From an uncultured Eggerthellaceae bacterium (GTDB lineage: Bacteria; Actinomycetota; Coriobacteriia; Coriobacteriales; Eggerthellaceae), in NCBI GenBank assembly GCA_944320405.1, contig CALUHI010000010.1:124001-188000 (forward strand): a stretch of DNA of 64,000 nt, read 5' to 3'. Position 1 is the stretch's first letter; the number at the start of each line of letters is the position of its first letter. The notes under the pieces are model-generated. The model was not told where the DNA came from. It ran no database searches and worked only from the letters and a program-made list of their open reading frames with translations. Made by a program: the position numbers and the translations under genes. Positions 30,717 to 40,030 of the stretch are shown here, one piece after another.

Positions 30717-32330
30717 TTACGCCCTTCGCACAAGGTAGCAGCGGTGGATCTTCGGGTTGCGCTCGAAATCGTGCGGAATGGTCTGAGCCGAAATGTCCTC
30801 GATGGCAACTCCGTATGAAGCGAGCTTGTCGACGTCGGGCTTGAACGAGCGCAGATTGCAGCTGAACACCGCCACACCGCCTTCCGACAGCAGGCGAGAA
30901 ACGCCAATGAGCAGCTCGACGTGATCGCGCTGCACGTCCCAGGTACGCTTGCCCATGCTCTTCGAATTGGAGAACGTGGGCGGGTCGACGAACACCAGGT
31001 CGAAGCGCCTGTTTGCACGACGTGCCTCGGTAACCCACGTCATGGTGTCGGCTTTCTCAAACCGATGGGCGCGCCCTGCGAACCCATTGGCTTCCATATT
31101 GCGGCGCGCCCAATCCAAATACGTTTGGGAAAGGTCGACCGTCGTCGTCTCAACAGCGCCGCCCGCCGCTGCATGGACAGTAGCGCTGCCAGTGTAGGCG
31201 AACAGGTTCAAGAAGCGCTTCCCCGCTGCCATCTCCCCCACCATACGCCGCGTGTCGCGATGGTCGAGGAACAGGCCCGTGTCGAGGTAGGCATCCAAGT
31301 CAACCTCGAATGTAAGTCCATTCTCGAACGTGTCCATGATGAAGCTCGCGCGCCCTTCAGAGCGGTACTGGCCACCGCCCTTCTCGCGACGGCGCACCTT
31401 CGCGAACACATTCGCCGGCTCAATTCCGCATACCAGCGGTGAAAGGACCAGCACGTCCTCAAAGCGTCGCTGGGCGCGCGCAGCATCTACTGACGCAGGG
31501 GGCGCATACTCGGCAACATGCAAGCACGCAATGTCGTGCCCCTGGCGCTTACCGCCATAAAAGTCGATCGCCACCGAGAAATCCGGCAGATCGGCGTCGT
31601 AAATGCGGTAGCACGACACGCCGTTTTTAGATGCCCACTTGCGACGCTCCTTGAAGTTCTTGCGCAAGCGCGCGGCGAACTGATCTGCATGTTCGTCGAG
31701 AACGGGAACCTCGCGGTCGGATCCGCAAGTAAAATCGGGAATCGAAATCAACCGATACCCACACCCGTCCGCCGACACGGCGGCCATATGGGCGCGTGCA
31801 GCATCCGCATCGGCCAAATGCGCGGGCATTGTGAAACGACCATGGCCAAGCTCAAGCGAGACCGTCGCTTTGTCGCGATGCACAATGACCTCAACGCGAA
31901 CGTCGGCCCCCTGAGGTGCAATATCGGGCCTGGAGCCTCGCACCTCGCGAATGGCGTCCACGATAGCGTCCTTCGCCTTCAGCGCGGTGAAGCGTGTGTT
32001 TCGCAGCACCTCATTGCCGCCGCGCGCATGAACGGAGAGAGTTGCACCCTCCCTGACGATGCCGGCCCATGGAAGGGCATGCACGCCATCGTAGAACGCA
32101 TCGCCATCAGACGCATCAACGCGCCCCAGCACCATGGTCAGGCGCGCCACGAAACGCGACTGAACACACGTTGCAAGCACGTCTTTGCGGTTGGTGAAGA
32201 ACGCCACACCGCCTGACAGAGGTCTCACACGCTTGACACGGTTTGAACGCAGCTCGTCAGCCACCAGCTGCTCCATACCGGCAAGGCAGCTGGCGAAGAA
32301 CTCGCGCTCAACGTTTTGTGACACAGGCAA
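30717..32330 (-). CDS. THUMP-domain RlmK-type 23S rRNA methyltransferase
   Basis: A 537-residue protein that matches the two ends of the fused enzyme RlmKL but not its middle. Residues 1-170 match the RlmL N-terminus with its THUMP domain (FFASCLAGMEQLVADEL, FTALKAKDAIVDAIREVR, VSLELGHGRF). Residues about 215-537 match RlmK (RLRKNFKERRKWASKNGVSCYRIYDADLPDF, NLFAYTGSATVHAA, VFVDPPTFSNSK), the m7G2069-type methyltransferase. Only about 45 residues lie where the whole RlmL m2G2445 methylase domain should be. The start is a TTG; a GTG two codons on is equally possible. It sits between rpoD and trpS. Confidence 0.82.
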   Translation of the reverse strand: MPVSQNVEREFFASCLAGMEQLVADELRSNRVKRVRPLSGGVAFFTNRKDVLATCVQSRFVARLTMVLGRVDASDGDAFYDGVHALPWAGIVREGATLSVHARGGNEVLRNTRFTALKAKDAIVDAIREVRGSRPDIAPQGADVRVEVIVHRDKATVSLELGHGRFTMPAHLADADAARAHMAAVSADGCGYRLISIPDFTCGSDREVPVLDEHADQFAARLRKNFKERRKWASKNGVSCYRIYDADLPDFSVAIDFYGGKRQGHDIACLHVAEYAPPASVDAARAQRRFEDVLVLSPLVCGIEPANVFAKVRRREKGGGQYRSEGRASFIMDTFENGLTFEVDLDAYLDTGLFLDHRDTRRMVGEMAAGKRFLNLFAYTGSATVHAAAGGAVETTTVDLSQTYLDWARRNMEANGFAGRAHRFEKADTMTWVTEARRANRRFDLVFVDPPTFSNSKSMGKRTWDVQRDHVELLIGVSRLLSEGGVAVFSCNLRSFKPDVDKLASYGVAIEDISAQTIPHDFERNPKIHRCYLVRRA

Positions 32331-32346
32331 TCCAATCTTCCGGGTA

Positions 32347-32398
32347 TTTACACTGTAAAGTGCAGCTGAGGCCGCTCTCGACGTGCGAAAGCGGCCTC
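32347..32398 (-). promoter_or_regulatory. Hairpin and small palindrome after rpoD
   Basis: GAGGCCGCT (32368-32376) pairs with AGCGGCCTC (32390-32398), but no T run follows on either strand, so it is a poor intrinsic terminator. Next to it, TTTAC-ACT-GTAAA at 32347-32359 is a perfect palindrome just ahead of the methyltransferase gene and may be an operator. Confidence 0.45.
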
Positions 32399-32423
32399 TG
32401 CGAATAAACGATGCAGAAATAGT

Positions 32424-33668
32424 CTAGTCGTCCAAAAAGTCCTTCAGCTTCGAAGACTTCGACGGGTGACGCAGCTTGGCCAGCGTCTTGCTCTCGATCT
32501 GGCGGATACGCTCACGAGTGACGCCGAACTCACGACCGACTTCCTCGAGCGTGCGCTGGTGGCCGTCTTCCAAGCCGAAACGCAGGCTGATAACCTTGCG
32601 CTCGCGCTCGGCCAGACCGTCGAGCACTTTGCCCAGAAGCTCCTGCAGCATGCTGAAGCTCGCGGCATCGGGAGGAACCACCGCGGAGTCGTCTTCGATG
32701 AAGTCTCCCAGCTGGCTGTCCTCTTCCTCGCCAATAGGCGTTTCAAGGCTGGCCGGCTCTTGGCTGATCTTCTGGATCTCGCGGACGCGCTCGGCCGTCA
32801 GGCCCATCTGCTCGCCGATCTCCTCAGGCGTTGGTTCGCGGCCCTTCTCCTGCAGCAGCTGACGCTGGATGCGCACGAGCTTGTTGATGGTCTCGACCAT
32901 GTGCACGGGAATGCGGATGGTGCGCGCCTGGTCGGCGATGGCGCGGGTAATGGCCTGACGGATCCACCACGTGGCGTACGTGGAGAACTTGAAGCCCTTT
33001 TTGTAGTCGAACTTCTCAACCGCGCGAATAAGGCCCAGGTTACCTTCCTGGATAAGGTCGAGGAACAGCATGCCGCGGCCCACATAGCGCTTGGCGATGG
33101 AAACCACCAGGCGCAGATTGGCTTCGATCAGCTGCTGCTTGGCGTCCAGGCCCAGCTGCTCGATGCGGCCCAGGCGACGGCGCTCGCGACGGTCGAGCTC
33201 GATCTCGCCCGCGTCGTCCTTCTCGAGCTGCTCGGTGGCGGCAACGCCCGCTTCAATCTTCATGGCAAGGTCGATTTCCTCGGCAGCCGTCAGCAGCGGC
33301 ACCTTGCCGATCTCCTTCAGATACATGCGCACGGGATCGCCCGTGAGCATGGTGACGCCGCCCTCGGCGGTGCGCTTGCGAGAGTTGCGGCCGGAGCGCG
33401 CTTTGGACTTGCCAACGCGCGGCAGCTGCACATCGCTTGCGGCCTTGAGCTCTTCCTCCGGAATGCCTTCCAGGAGATCCTCGCCGTCTTCAACGGTGAT
33501 GGTGTCGTCGGCGGAATCGGCTTTATCGTGATCGATGGCGTCGACGGGCTCCCCTTCGCCTGCTTCGTCGAGCACGTCGTCTTCAATGATATCCTCGGTG
33601 TTGACCTGGGGATTCGCGGCTTTCTCGGTTTCCTTGGCAGATGCTTTCTTCTTGGAGGCTTCAGCCAC
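32424..33668 (-). CDS. rpoD: Primary sigma factor (sigma-70 / SigA family)
   Basis: A 414-residue housekeeping sigma factor. Residues 1-105 are acidic and Lys/Ala-rich, without a long region 1.1. Region 1.2 starts at [16 protein letters not shown], region 2 holds [14 protein letters not shown] and [21 protein letters not shown] (the -10 recognising part), region 3 has [11 protein letters not shown], and region 4 ends with the helix-turn-helix [31 protein letters not shown]. All the tRNA and metK promoters in this window fit its usual consensus. It is cytoplasmic and binds core RNA polymerase. Confidence 0.97.
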   Translation of the reverse strand: MAEASKKKASAKETEKAANPQVNTEDIIEDDVLDEAGEGEPVDAIDHDKADSADDTITVEDGEDLLEGIPEEELKAASDVQLPRVGKSKARSGRNSRKRTAEGGVTMLTGDPVRMYLKEIGKVPLLTAAEEIDLAMKIEAGVAATEQLEKDDAGEIELDRRERRRLGRIEQLGLDAKQQLIEANLRLVVSIAKRYVGRGMLFLDLIQEGNLGLIRAVEKFDYKKGFKFSTYATWWIRQAITRAIADQARTIRIPVHMVETINKLVRIQRQLLQEKGREPTPEEIGEQMGLTAERVREIQKISQEPASLETPIGEEEDSQLGDFIEDDSAVVPPDAASFSMLQELLGKVLDGLAERERKVISLRFGLEDGHQRTLEEVGREFGVTRERIRQIESKTLAKLRHPSKSSKLKDFLDD

Positions 33669-33728
33669 GTGAACTTCCTTTCGTCGAAAGCGCGCCTCTG
33701 GATTCGGCGCATAAAGATACAGCGGAAT

Positions 33729-33759
33729 ATATTACCACAAACACCAGATAAAGTCGCAA
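33729..33759 (-). promoter_or_regulatory. Candidate rpoD promoter
   Basis: On the minus strand TTGCGA (33759-33754) and TAATAT (33734-33729), 19 nt apart, about 61 nt before rpoD. The spacing is long, so this is a moderate candidate. Confidence 0.4.
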
Positions 33760-33827
33760 AGATTACGATAGATTTGCGTTAGATTCGAGGGCAATTGAAA
33801 TTGGTTTTCCGCGACGAAACGAGAAGC

Positions 33828-34799
33828 TTATCCGCGAATCCCCTCCAACACAAGGAAGACAGTGGATTCGCCAAGCAGGATCTCATCGCCAGGGTGAATG
33901 CGCACAGGGCTCGTTTTGCAACCGTTGGCCTCCATGCGCGGAGGCTCCACCACAGTGAGCGCGTGGGTGGCACCATCACGTACGCGCGTGCCGTTTCTCG
34001 ACCCAAGGCCTTCGATGTACCAACCGCCTTGTTCGTCACAGAATGCGCGAGCGTGGCGGGCCGAGACATCCTCGCCCACATTCGTTATGTCGTCTTCTCC
34101 GGTAGCCAAAGCGCCTATGACGGAGCCATTCAGACCGGTCGACACCCAATGCGGCTCACCGCAGGAGTACCCATCAACGATCCGAAGCAGTTGAAGAGAT
34201 ACGCTCGCAGGCGGCAAAGCATCAGAGGCTCCCACGTTCACAGCTGAGGCATTGCTTGGCGGCGTGCAGAAACGCACGCCATGGGCCACCTGGATGAAAT
34301 CCGTTGCCACCGATATCGCGCGCGCAACATCCGCCGTGCAGCCTGCAGCAACATAGAAAACCATCGCAACTTCCGCCAGCTCATCTACCGTCAGATCGTC
34401 ACTCGCTTTCATGCGGGAAATGAAGTTCCGATACAGCGAAGCGTTTTGTCGAGCGTTCGCCAATGCGGTGGCCATAGCTTCACCGTCGGGGCCGCAAACA
34501 AGATCCAATATCTGCTGGCTTGCAAGGCCACGCCCCTCCTTCGATTTCAGGCGTGAAACGACGCGCAGAGCGCCAATGCCGAAATCGCAGAAGTACTTTT
34601 CCTGAAGCGATCCTGCAGGCGCGTGAACGATGAAGCGAGAAATCCACGTGCGATCGTTGATGCGGCTCACCGGGCTCTTTCCGTCAGACAGTGGTTTGCC
34701 GCTCAGAATGAGGCCGGCCAATTCCTTGTACGAAATCCCGCCATGCTTCTTCAGCGAAGTAAAGAGCACCGAGCAAGGGGTAGCAGCGTTGGCGGGCAT
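33828..34799 (-). CDS. FHA-domain protein of a kinase operon
   Basis: A 323-residue protein. The N-terminal two-thirds (about 1-190) are a mostly helical domain I do not recognise, with GGISYKELAGLILSGKPL near the start. Residues about 215-320 are an FHA domain: SVIGALATGEDDITNVGEDVSARHA, then GLGSRNGTRVRDG, the phosphothreonine-binding loops. There is no signal peptide or membrane helix. Its ATG shares one base with the stop of the kinase gene (TGATG), so the two are made together; the kinase is the obvious source of the phosphothreonine it would read. Confidence 0.8.
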   Translation of the reverse strand: MPANAATPCSVLFTSLKKHGGISYKELAGLILSGKPLSDGKSPVSRINDRTWISRFIVHAPAGSLQEKYFCDFGIGALRVVSRLKSKEGRGLASQQILDLVCGPDGEAMATALANARQNASLYRNFISRMKASDDLTVDELAEVAMVFYVAAGCTADVARAISVATDFIQVAHGVRFCTPPSNASAVNVGASDALPPASVSLQLLRIVDGYSCGEPHWVSTGLNGSVIGALATGEDDITNVGEDVSARHARAFCDEQGGWYIEGLGSRNGTRVRDGATHALTVVEPPRMEANGCKTSPVRIHPGDEILLGESTVFLVLEGIRG

Positions 34800-36550
34800 C
34801 AGAAAACCTTCCTTTCGATTGCCTCAGACGCAGACGGCTCCATAAGGGCGCGAGGCTGCGAGGCCGTGGATTCGGGAGTTTTTTCAGGCATGTCGGGAAT
34901 GAGAACCCCCAATGCAAAGAAGAGCCACATCGCAGCGGACAGCGCGCAGATGCCGCTCCCTAACATCAGGGCTACATCGGATCCAACCGGACCAAACGAC
35001 ACAAGACACAAAAACGAAAACACAGCACCCAAGCAAACGCCCAAACCAATGGCTGGCAAAGGACGCCGAAGCTTTGACCTAAGCATATACGCTACGCCCC
35101 CGCCCGCAAAGGGAAGAGCCGCCAACATGACAGCGGCTACAGAAGCACCAGGGCCCGATGATATGGCAGATAGGTTCCCAAACGCACAAGGGGTTCTGCC
35201 CACGACCACCGCCGAAGCTATGACGATGCCCAATGCAATAATCGCGCATGCGGCCTTCAAACCAACCCGCACCGCAGAACGGCGAGCGCGAACGGTCTCG
35301 CCGTATCCGTCGGCGAGAGACCCTGGAACGCAGGGAACAAGGGGTGCTCCCCGCAACGCGTTTTCCAGATTATCCCGGTAGTGGAACGAAAACGCCCCCA
35401 ACGCGTCTCTCATTTTGCGAGCGGAAGGCCGTTGTTCAGGCACAGGGCTCAAACACGATGTCAACAGCTCATCGAGTTGAGCATCCAGCTGAAGCAAAGC
35501 GGCCCGCGATTCCTCGGCAGAAGGAGGATGAGGCAATCCCGCAGCAGCCAGGCGAAGATCGACCGCAACTTCAGGCTCGTACGCGGAAATGGCGCCACCG
35601 TCACAATTGATGTGACAGGTGGCAAAGGGAACAGGAGCCTCATACCGCTTCCGGTCGGCAAGGACGTCAGGATCCTCCCCTCTTGCAGCACCGAACGGGG
35701 GCTGGCCTACAACCAGCTGAAACACGACGCTTGCCGCAGCGTAGACATCGCAATGAGGACCTATCGCCGGGGCGGCATTCTCCGAACGCGATCCAAGGAA
35801 TTCTGGCGCCGCAAACTCAGGCGTCGCGGATGACGCGGGGACAAACCTTTCGAATTGCGATCCGTAAGATTCGCGAGAAGAATCCAACATCTGCGCCGAT
35901 CCGAAATCGACGATGCAAAGGTCGAATGCCCCTTCGTCCATCTGCTCGGCCAACGAGATGCGATCGGTTCGAACCAGGACGTTGGAAGGTGAAACATCGC
36001 CATGAACGATGTTTCCATCCACAACGCTCATTCGCGACAGAAGCTCGAAAAGATCGCGCCCAACGCGCGCTGCAGCAAGCGGCGACATGCGCCCTTCGTC
36101 ATCGACCGAAAGGATGCGGGCGGCTTTTCCCAAAGGAACTCCTTCAACCCACTCCATCAAGATGGCAAGCTTGCCGTCAACGGTGCCCATTCCGTATACG
36201 CGAGGAAAGCCCTTGATGCCCGACATACGGCAAAAGAGCTGGTACTCGCGGCGAAACGCATCTTCCACAGCTGCCTTGGCCTTGGTTGCACCATCAAGGA
36301 GATGCGGGGTTTTGAGCGCGAACGCTTCTCCCCATACGTTTCTCACCAAACGAACCTCAGCGAAGCCGCCACGGCGAACCGCCTCGCCTCCATCAAGCAG
36401 AGTGAGCACGCGCCGCTCGAAAGCTTCGCGAGATCGAGGATGCAAGGGCTCCGCTAGGGAAAAGTCCTCCAAGCGAATAACGCGTGCGCGCCCACAACGC
36501 CCATTGTCGGGCAGTCCAGAGCCAATTTCCGGAAGAAGTCGATCGGTCAT
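34799..36550 (-). CDS. Membrane Ser/Thr protein kinase
   Basis: A 583-residue kinase. Seen: VAIK-type lysine Lys80 (FALKTP), the catalytic loop HGDVSPSN at 183-190 (HGD in place of HRD), DFGSA at 215-219 and APE at 248-250; the glycine-rich loop is GGFAEV. After the kinase domain come about four hydrophobic segments (about 410-545), so the protein is anchored with its kinase inside. There are no PASTA repeats. The ATG at 36550 forms an ATGA overlap with the upstream gene; the longer frame is spurious. HGD is common in lipopolysaccharide-kinase-like and atypical bacterial kinases, so the substrate class is open. Confidence 0.87.
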   Translation of the reverse strand: MTDRLLPEIGSGLPDNGRCGRARVIRLEDFSLAEPLHPRSREAFERRVLTLLDGGEAVRRGGFAEVRLVRNVWGEAFALKTPHLLDGATKAKAAVEDAFRREYQLFCRMSGIKGFPRVYGMGTVDGKLAILMEWVEGVPLGKAARILSVDDEGRMSPLAAARVGRDLFELLSRMSVVDGNIVHGDVSPSNVLVRTDRISLAEQMDEGAFDLCIVDFGSAQMLDSSRESYGSQFERFVPASSATPEFAAPEFLGSRSENAAPAIGPHCDVYAAASVVFQLVVGQPPFGAARGEDPDVLADRKRYEAPVPFATCHINCDGGAISAYEPEVAVDLRLAAAGLPHPPSAEESRAALLQLDAQLDELLTSCLSPVPEQRPSARKMRDALGAFSFHYRDNLENALRGAPLVPCVPGSLADGYGETVRARRSAVRVGLKAACAIIALGIVIASAVVVGRTPCAFGNLSAISSGPGASVAAVMLAALPFAGGGVAYMLRSKLRRPLPAIGLGVCLGAVFSFLCLVSFGPVGSDVALMLGSGICALSAAMWLFFALGVLIPDMPEKTPESTASQPRALMEPSASEAIERKVF

Positions 36551-37446
36551 GGGCGCGCCCCTTGGACTTTGGACTCGTAATCTAAAAGATAGGTAATCCT
36601 GCCTCCGCTGGAATTCTGGTTGAAAGGTGCCATCCAAACGGATTCGTCCTCGAAATCGGTGTTGCAACGCCCCCACGATTGCGCAAGAAGCGCCGCAGCG
36701 TTGCCAAGATCCGTATAAAGCTCCTGTATGCGCTGGCGTTCGTTGCTGTAACGCGATCCATGGGGCATCTCGACATCGGCAAATCGCAGCTCGGCCTGGG
36801 AGGTTCGATTGAAAAGGTTTTGATAGTGGCTCCACTTTGCAGCGCGCGATGACTCCGTCGAAGCAAGCGCGTCAGAGCGGAACGAATTCCATCCGGCGTT
36901 TATCTCGGAATACAGGCTTGGCAGCGCATCGTAGCTGGTGCGAAGATGCTGCAGATAGGCTTGCTCCTCTTCTTCGGAAGGCCCTGCTTCCTCGGGCTCG
37001 GAAGGAGCGGGAGATGGGTTAGGCGCATCTGTTGGCGAAGACGGCTCCGATGCAGGTTGATTCTGCCCCGTGTTGCTGGGCGCTTTGGATGCCGAAGACT
37101 GAACCGCATCGCGAGCCGCGGCCAAAGGTTCGGATACGAAGGCCAAAACGCCCTTCTGGCTTGATGGCGTTGCGGCACCGTCAGCCTCGGCAGGCTCTTC
37201 CCCTTCGGAACCCTCTTCGAGGATGCCATCGCCCTCGACGTACCCCAGCCCATCAGGAAAGAGCGGCTCGACTTCAATTGCATACAAGCGACCAACCACA
37301 TCGGCGCATGCAAACGAAAAGCAAGCCGAGCACCCGACAAGCAAAACGGCCGAAACCACAAGCACAGCGAAACGAGACAGCGTCATGCCCAGCACGTGTG
37401 AATCGAAAACGCGCGAGCCCGAACGTTGCCGCATTGACCGTTTCAC
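36547..37446 (-). CDS. Secreted or membrane-anchored protein of the kinase operon
   Basis: A 299-residue protein. Residues about 22-47 form a hydrophobic segment (AVLVVSAVLLVGCSACFSFACA), either a signal peptide or an anchor. LVGC resembles a lipobox, but extra cysteines make this unsure. A Glu/Pro/Ser-rich linker covers about 70-160 and a helical, charged domain about 160-299. I do not recognise the family. A GTG start at 37446 sits 5 nt after GAAAGGAC. The stop overlaps the kinase start by ATGA. It could be an outside sensor or ligand for the kinase, by position only. Confidence 0.65.
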   Translation of the reverse strand: MKRSMRQRSGSRVFDSHVLGMTLSRFAVLVVSAVLLVGCSACFSFACADVVGRLYAIEVEPLFPDGLGYVEGDGILEEGSEGEEPAEADGAATPSSQKGVLAFVSEPLAAARDAVQSSASKAPSNTGQNQPASEPSSPTDAPNPSPAPSEPEEAGPSEEEEQAYLQHLRTSYDALPSLYSEINAGWNSFRSDALASTESSRAAKWSHYQNLFNRTSQAELRFADVEMPHGSRYSNERQRIQELYTDLGNAAALLAQSWGRCNTDFEDESVWMAPFNQNSSGGRITYLLDYESKVQGARP

Positions 37447-37549
37447 CGTCCTTTCTCGTACAAAGACCCAACATGCTTTGCATCGGCTTAAACCAGTTCA
37501 TTATACGGAAGGGCGCGGCAAGAATGTTGCGCAACAAATTCTGCTCTCG

Positions 37550-39889
37550 CTACAGCAGGTCCACCGGATCGACGTCGACGGCAACGTTGACGTCCTTCGA
37601 CACCTTTCGCGAGCGGAAGTACGGCAACAGCGGAGCGGAAATGTCCTGGTCGGCGGAGCATTTCACTACGATGTGCCAACGGTAGGTCCCACGCAGCTTG
37701 GCCAGCACGCACGGCGACGCGGGAAGCACCTGCCACCCTTCTTGATGTTGGATGCGATCGCGGATCAGGTTTTGGATCTCCTCCTGCATGGAGCACGCCA
37801 ACGTTCGGACGGCCTCTTCGTTGTGCCCCCACACCAACACATTCGCCATGCGTACATACGGCGGATACCCCAGCATCCGGCGCTTGGGAAGCTCGGTGCG
37901 CAAGAACAGCTCACGGTCGTATGACGCCGCCGCGCGGATAGCCGGATTGTCTGCCTCGTAGGTCTGGACGAGCACGCGGCCTGGCAGCTCGGCACGGCCA
38001 GCGCGTCCGGCTACCTGCTCCACCAGGGCGAACGTGCGCTCGGCGGCGCGGTAGTCGGGAAGATGCAGCTGCGTGTCGGCATTGATGACGCCCACCAGCG
38101 TCACGTCATCAAAGTCGAGCCCCTTGGCGATCATCTGCGTGCCCAGAAGCACGGCCGCGCCCTCAGAGGCGAACTGCGAAAGCAGCCGCTCGTGAGCACC
38201 TTTCCGCGAAGTCGTATCGGCGTCCATGCGGATGATGGGCACCTCGCACCCCACACCTGGCAGAGCGTCAAGCAACTGCCGCAACTCGTCTTCCACGCGC
38301 TGCGTACCTGCGCCGAACCGCTTCAGGTACGGGCTTCCGCACTCCGGGCACCGCGCTGGTGCGGAAACCCGATAGCCGCAGTGGTGGCACATCAAGAAGT
38401 TGCCGCGTTCATGAAATGTGAGCGAGGTCGAACACAAGGAACACTCAGGCACGAAGCCGCACTCGCGGCACAGCAAGAACTTCGCGAACCCACGCTGGTT
38501 GAGGAACAAGACGGCCTTGCGACCTTGCGAGAGCTCCTCCTGCAAGGCGTCCACCAGCCTTCGCGAGAACATGGAACGGGAACCGCTGCCGAACTCGCGA
38601 GCCATATCGACCACCTGCACTTCAGGCAGCGGACGACCATTTGCTCGCTCGAGAAGCTCGATGCGGTTCCACAGCGAATCGTTTTCGCAAGCGTGCAGCG
38701 TTTCCACCGACGGCGTGGCGCTGCCAAGAACAACGGCCGCACCAGAACGCGCCGCCATCCACACGGCAACGTCGCGCGCCTGGTAGCGCGGGGCGCTGTC
38801 CTGCTTGTAGGAGCCCTCGTGTTCCTCATCGATGATGATGATCCCGCGGTTGGCAAGCGGCGTGAACAGCGCACTTCGCGCCCCCACCACCACGCGTGCG
38901 GCGCCTGAGCGGATGAAGTCCCACTGGTCGTAGCGCTCCCCCGCGCTCATGCGTGAGTGCATGACAGCAACCATGTCGCCGAAGCGAGAGCGGAATCGCG
39001 CCACCGTTTGCGGCGTGAGCGAAATCTCGGGCACCAGCACGCACGCCGTGCGCCCCTGCGCAAGCACGCGCTCGATGGCCCGCAAGTACACCTCGGTCTT
39101 GCCGGACCCCGTGACGCCGTCGATGCACACCACGCGTCCGCACGCCGCGTCGCAGGCAGCGGCAATAGCCTCAACAGCGATCACTTGACCGTCAGTGAGC
39201 TGGGGCTTCGGCACGCTGGCAGGATCAACCGCCCCCGCACGCCCTTGCCCTGAAGGCGAACGGAACCGCCGGCGCAACTCGATGCGCACCACGCCCTTCC
39301 CTTCCAGCGACTTCAGCGTGGATGACACCGAGCCCAACTGTGCAGAAAGCTCGGCCACACGCACTTCGCCCATGGACAGCGCATCGATGATGGCGACCTG
39401 CTTAACCGCGTTCTTGCGGGGCTCAAAGCCCTCAAACGACGGACCGGGAATCACCCAACGGTCGTCGACCTCGCCGACGGAAGGCGTTTCAAGCTTCCAG
39501 CCGCCATGCGCGTTGCGTACGATCTTCGGAACGGCGCCGGGAGGCGTGAAAAGCCTGACGCACGACGATAGCGGCGCAATGTATCGCTCGGAAAGCCACT
39601 GCGCGCACGCAGCGCCCTCTTCGTCGAAGTACGGGCGGCTGACAGCGCGAATGATGGGTTTGAGCTTGGCGAGATCGATGCCCGCATCGGTCGGATCGCA
39701 TTCTCGAAGCTCCACGACGAAGCCCACGGCGCGACGAGGTCCCAGTGGAACCAGCACGGCGCAGCCTACCTCAACCGGGTAATCGGGCGCGCCGCCATCT
39801 TCGGCCCCCAGCGTTTCGGGAACCGAATAGGTGTAAGGCGCGTCGAGCGCCTGCGTGGGAATGTCCAGGATGACCGATGCGAGTTTCAT
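37550..39889 (-). CDS. priA: Primosomal replication protein N' (helicase PriA)
   Basis: A 779-residue replication-restart helicase. Seen: the N-terminal DNA-binding domain (VILDIPTQALDAPYTYSVPE), Walker A GVTGSGKTEVY, DEEHEGSYKQD for Walker B, SATPSVET, and the zinc-binding block with CRECGFVPECSLC and CHHCGYRV...CPECGS. The C-terminus has GTQMIAKGLDFDDVTLV and QVAGRAGR. The ATG at 39889 is the start; the same frame stays open for another 640 codons upstream, but those lie antisense to the ATPase gene. A TATACT lies 7 nt before the ATG, so the mRNA may be leaderless. Confidence 0.95.
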   Translation of the reverse strand: MKLASVILDIPTQALDAPYTYSVPETLGAEDGGAPDYPVEVGCAVLVPLGPRRAVGFVVELRECDPTDAGIDLAKLKPIIRAVSRPYFDEEGAACAQWLSERYIAPLSSCVRLFTPPGAVPKIVRNAHGGWKLETPSVGEVDDRWVIPGPSFEGFEPRKNAVKQVAIIDALSMGEVRVAELSAQLGSVSSTLKSLEGKGVVRIELRRRFRSPSGQGRAGAVDPASVPKPQLTDGQVIAVEAIAAACDAACGRVVCIDGVTGSGKTEVYLRAIERVLAQGRTACVLVPEISLTPQTVARFRSRFGDMVAVMHSRMSAGERYDQWDFIRSGAARVVVGARSALFTPLANRGIIIIDEEHEGSYKQDSAPRYQARDVAVWMAARSGAAVVLGSATPSVETLHACENDSLWNRIELLERANGRPLPEVQVVDMAREFGSGSRSMFSRRLVDALQEELSQGRKAVLFLNQRGFAKFLLCRECGFVPECSLCSTSLTFHERGNFLMCHHCGYRVSAPARCPECGSPYLKRFGAGTQRVEDELRQLLDALPGVGCEVPIIRMDADTTSRKGAHERLLSQFASEGAAVLLGTQMIAKGLDFDDVTLVGVINADTQLHLPDYRAAERTFALVEQVAGRAGRAELPGRVLVQTYEADNPAIRAAASYDRELFLRTELPKRRMLGYPPYVRMANVLVWGHNEEAVRTLACSMQEEIQNLIRDRIQHQEGWQVLPASPCVLAKLRGTYRWHIVVKCSADQDISAPLLPYFRSRKVSKDVNVAVDVDPVDLL

Positions 39890-40030
39890 GCGGCTCAGTA
39901 TAGCAGCCCTGTGGGGATGCAGTGTCGCAGCCCGCACTCTGCACGAATACCTGTTATGCTTGATTGCTGCTGAAATATCGACAATTCCGCAGGAAAAGTG
40001 CTGCGGATCAAAACGAACTCGAGGTGAAAA

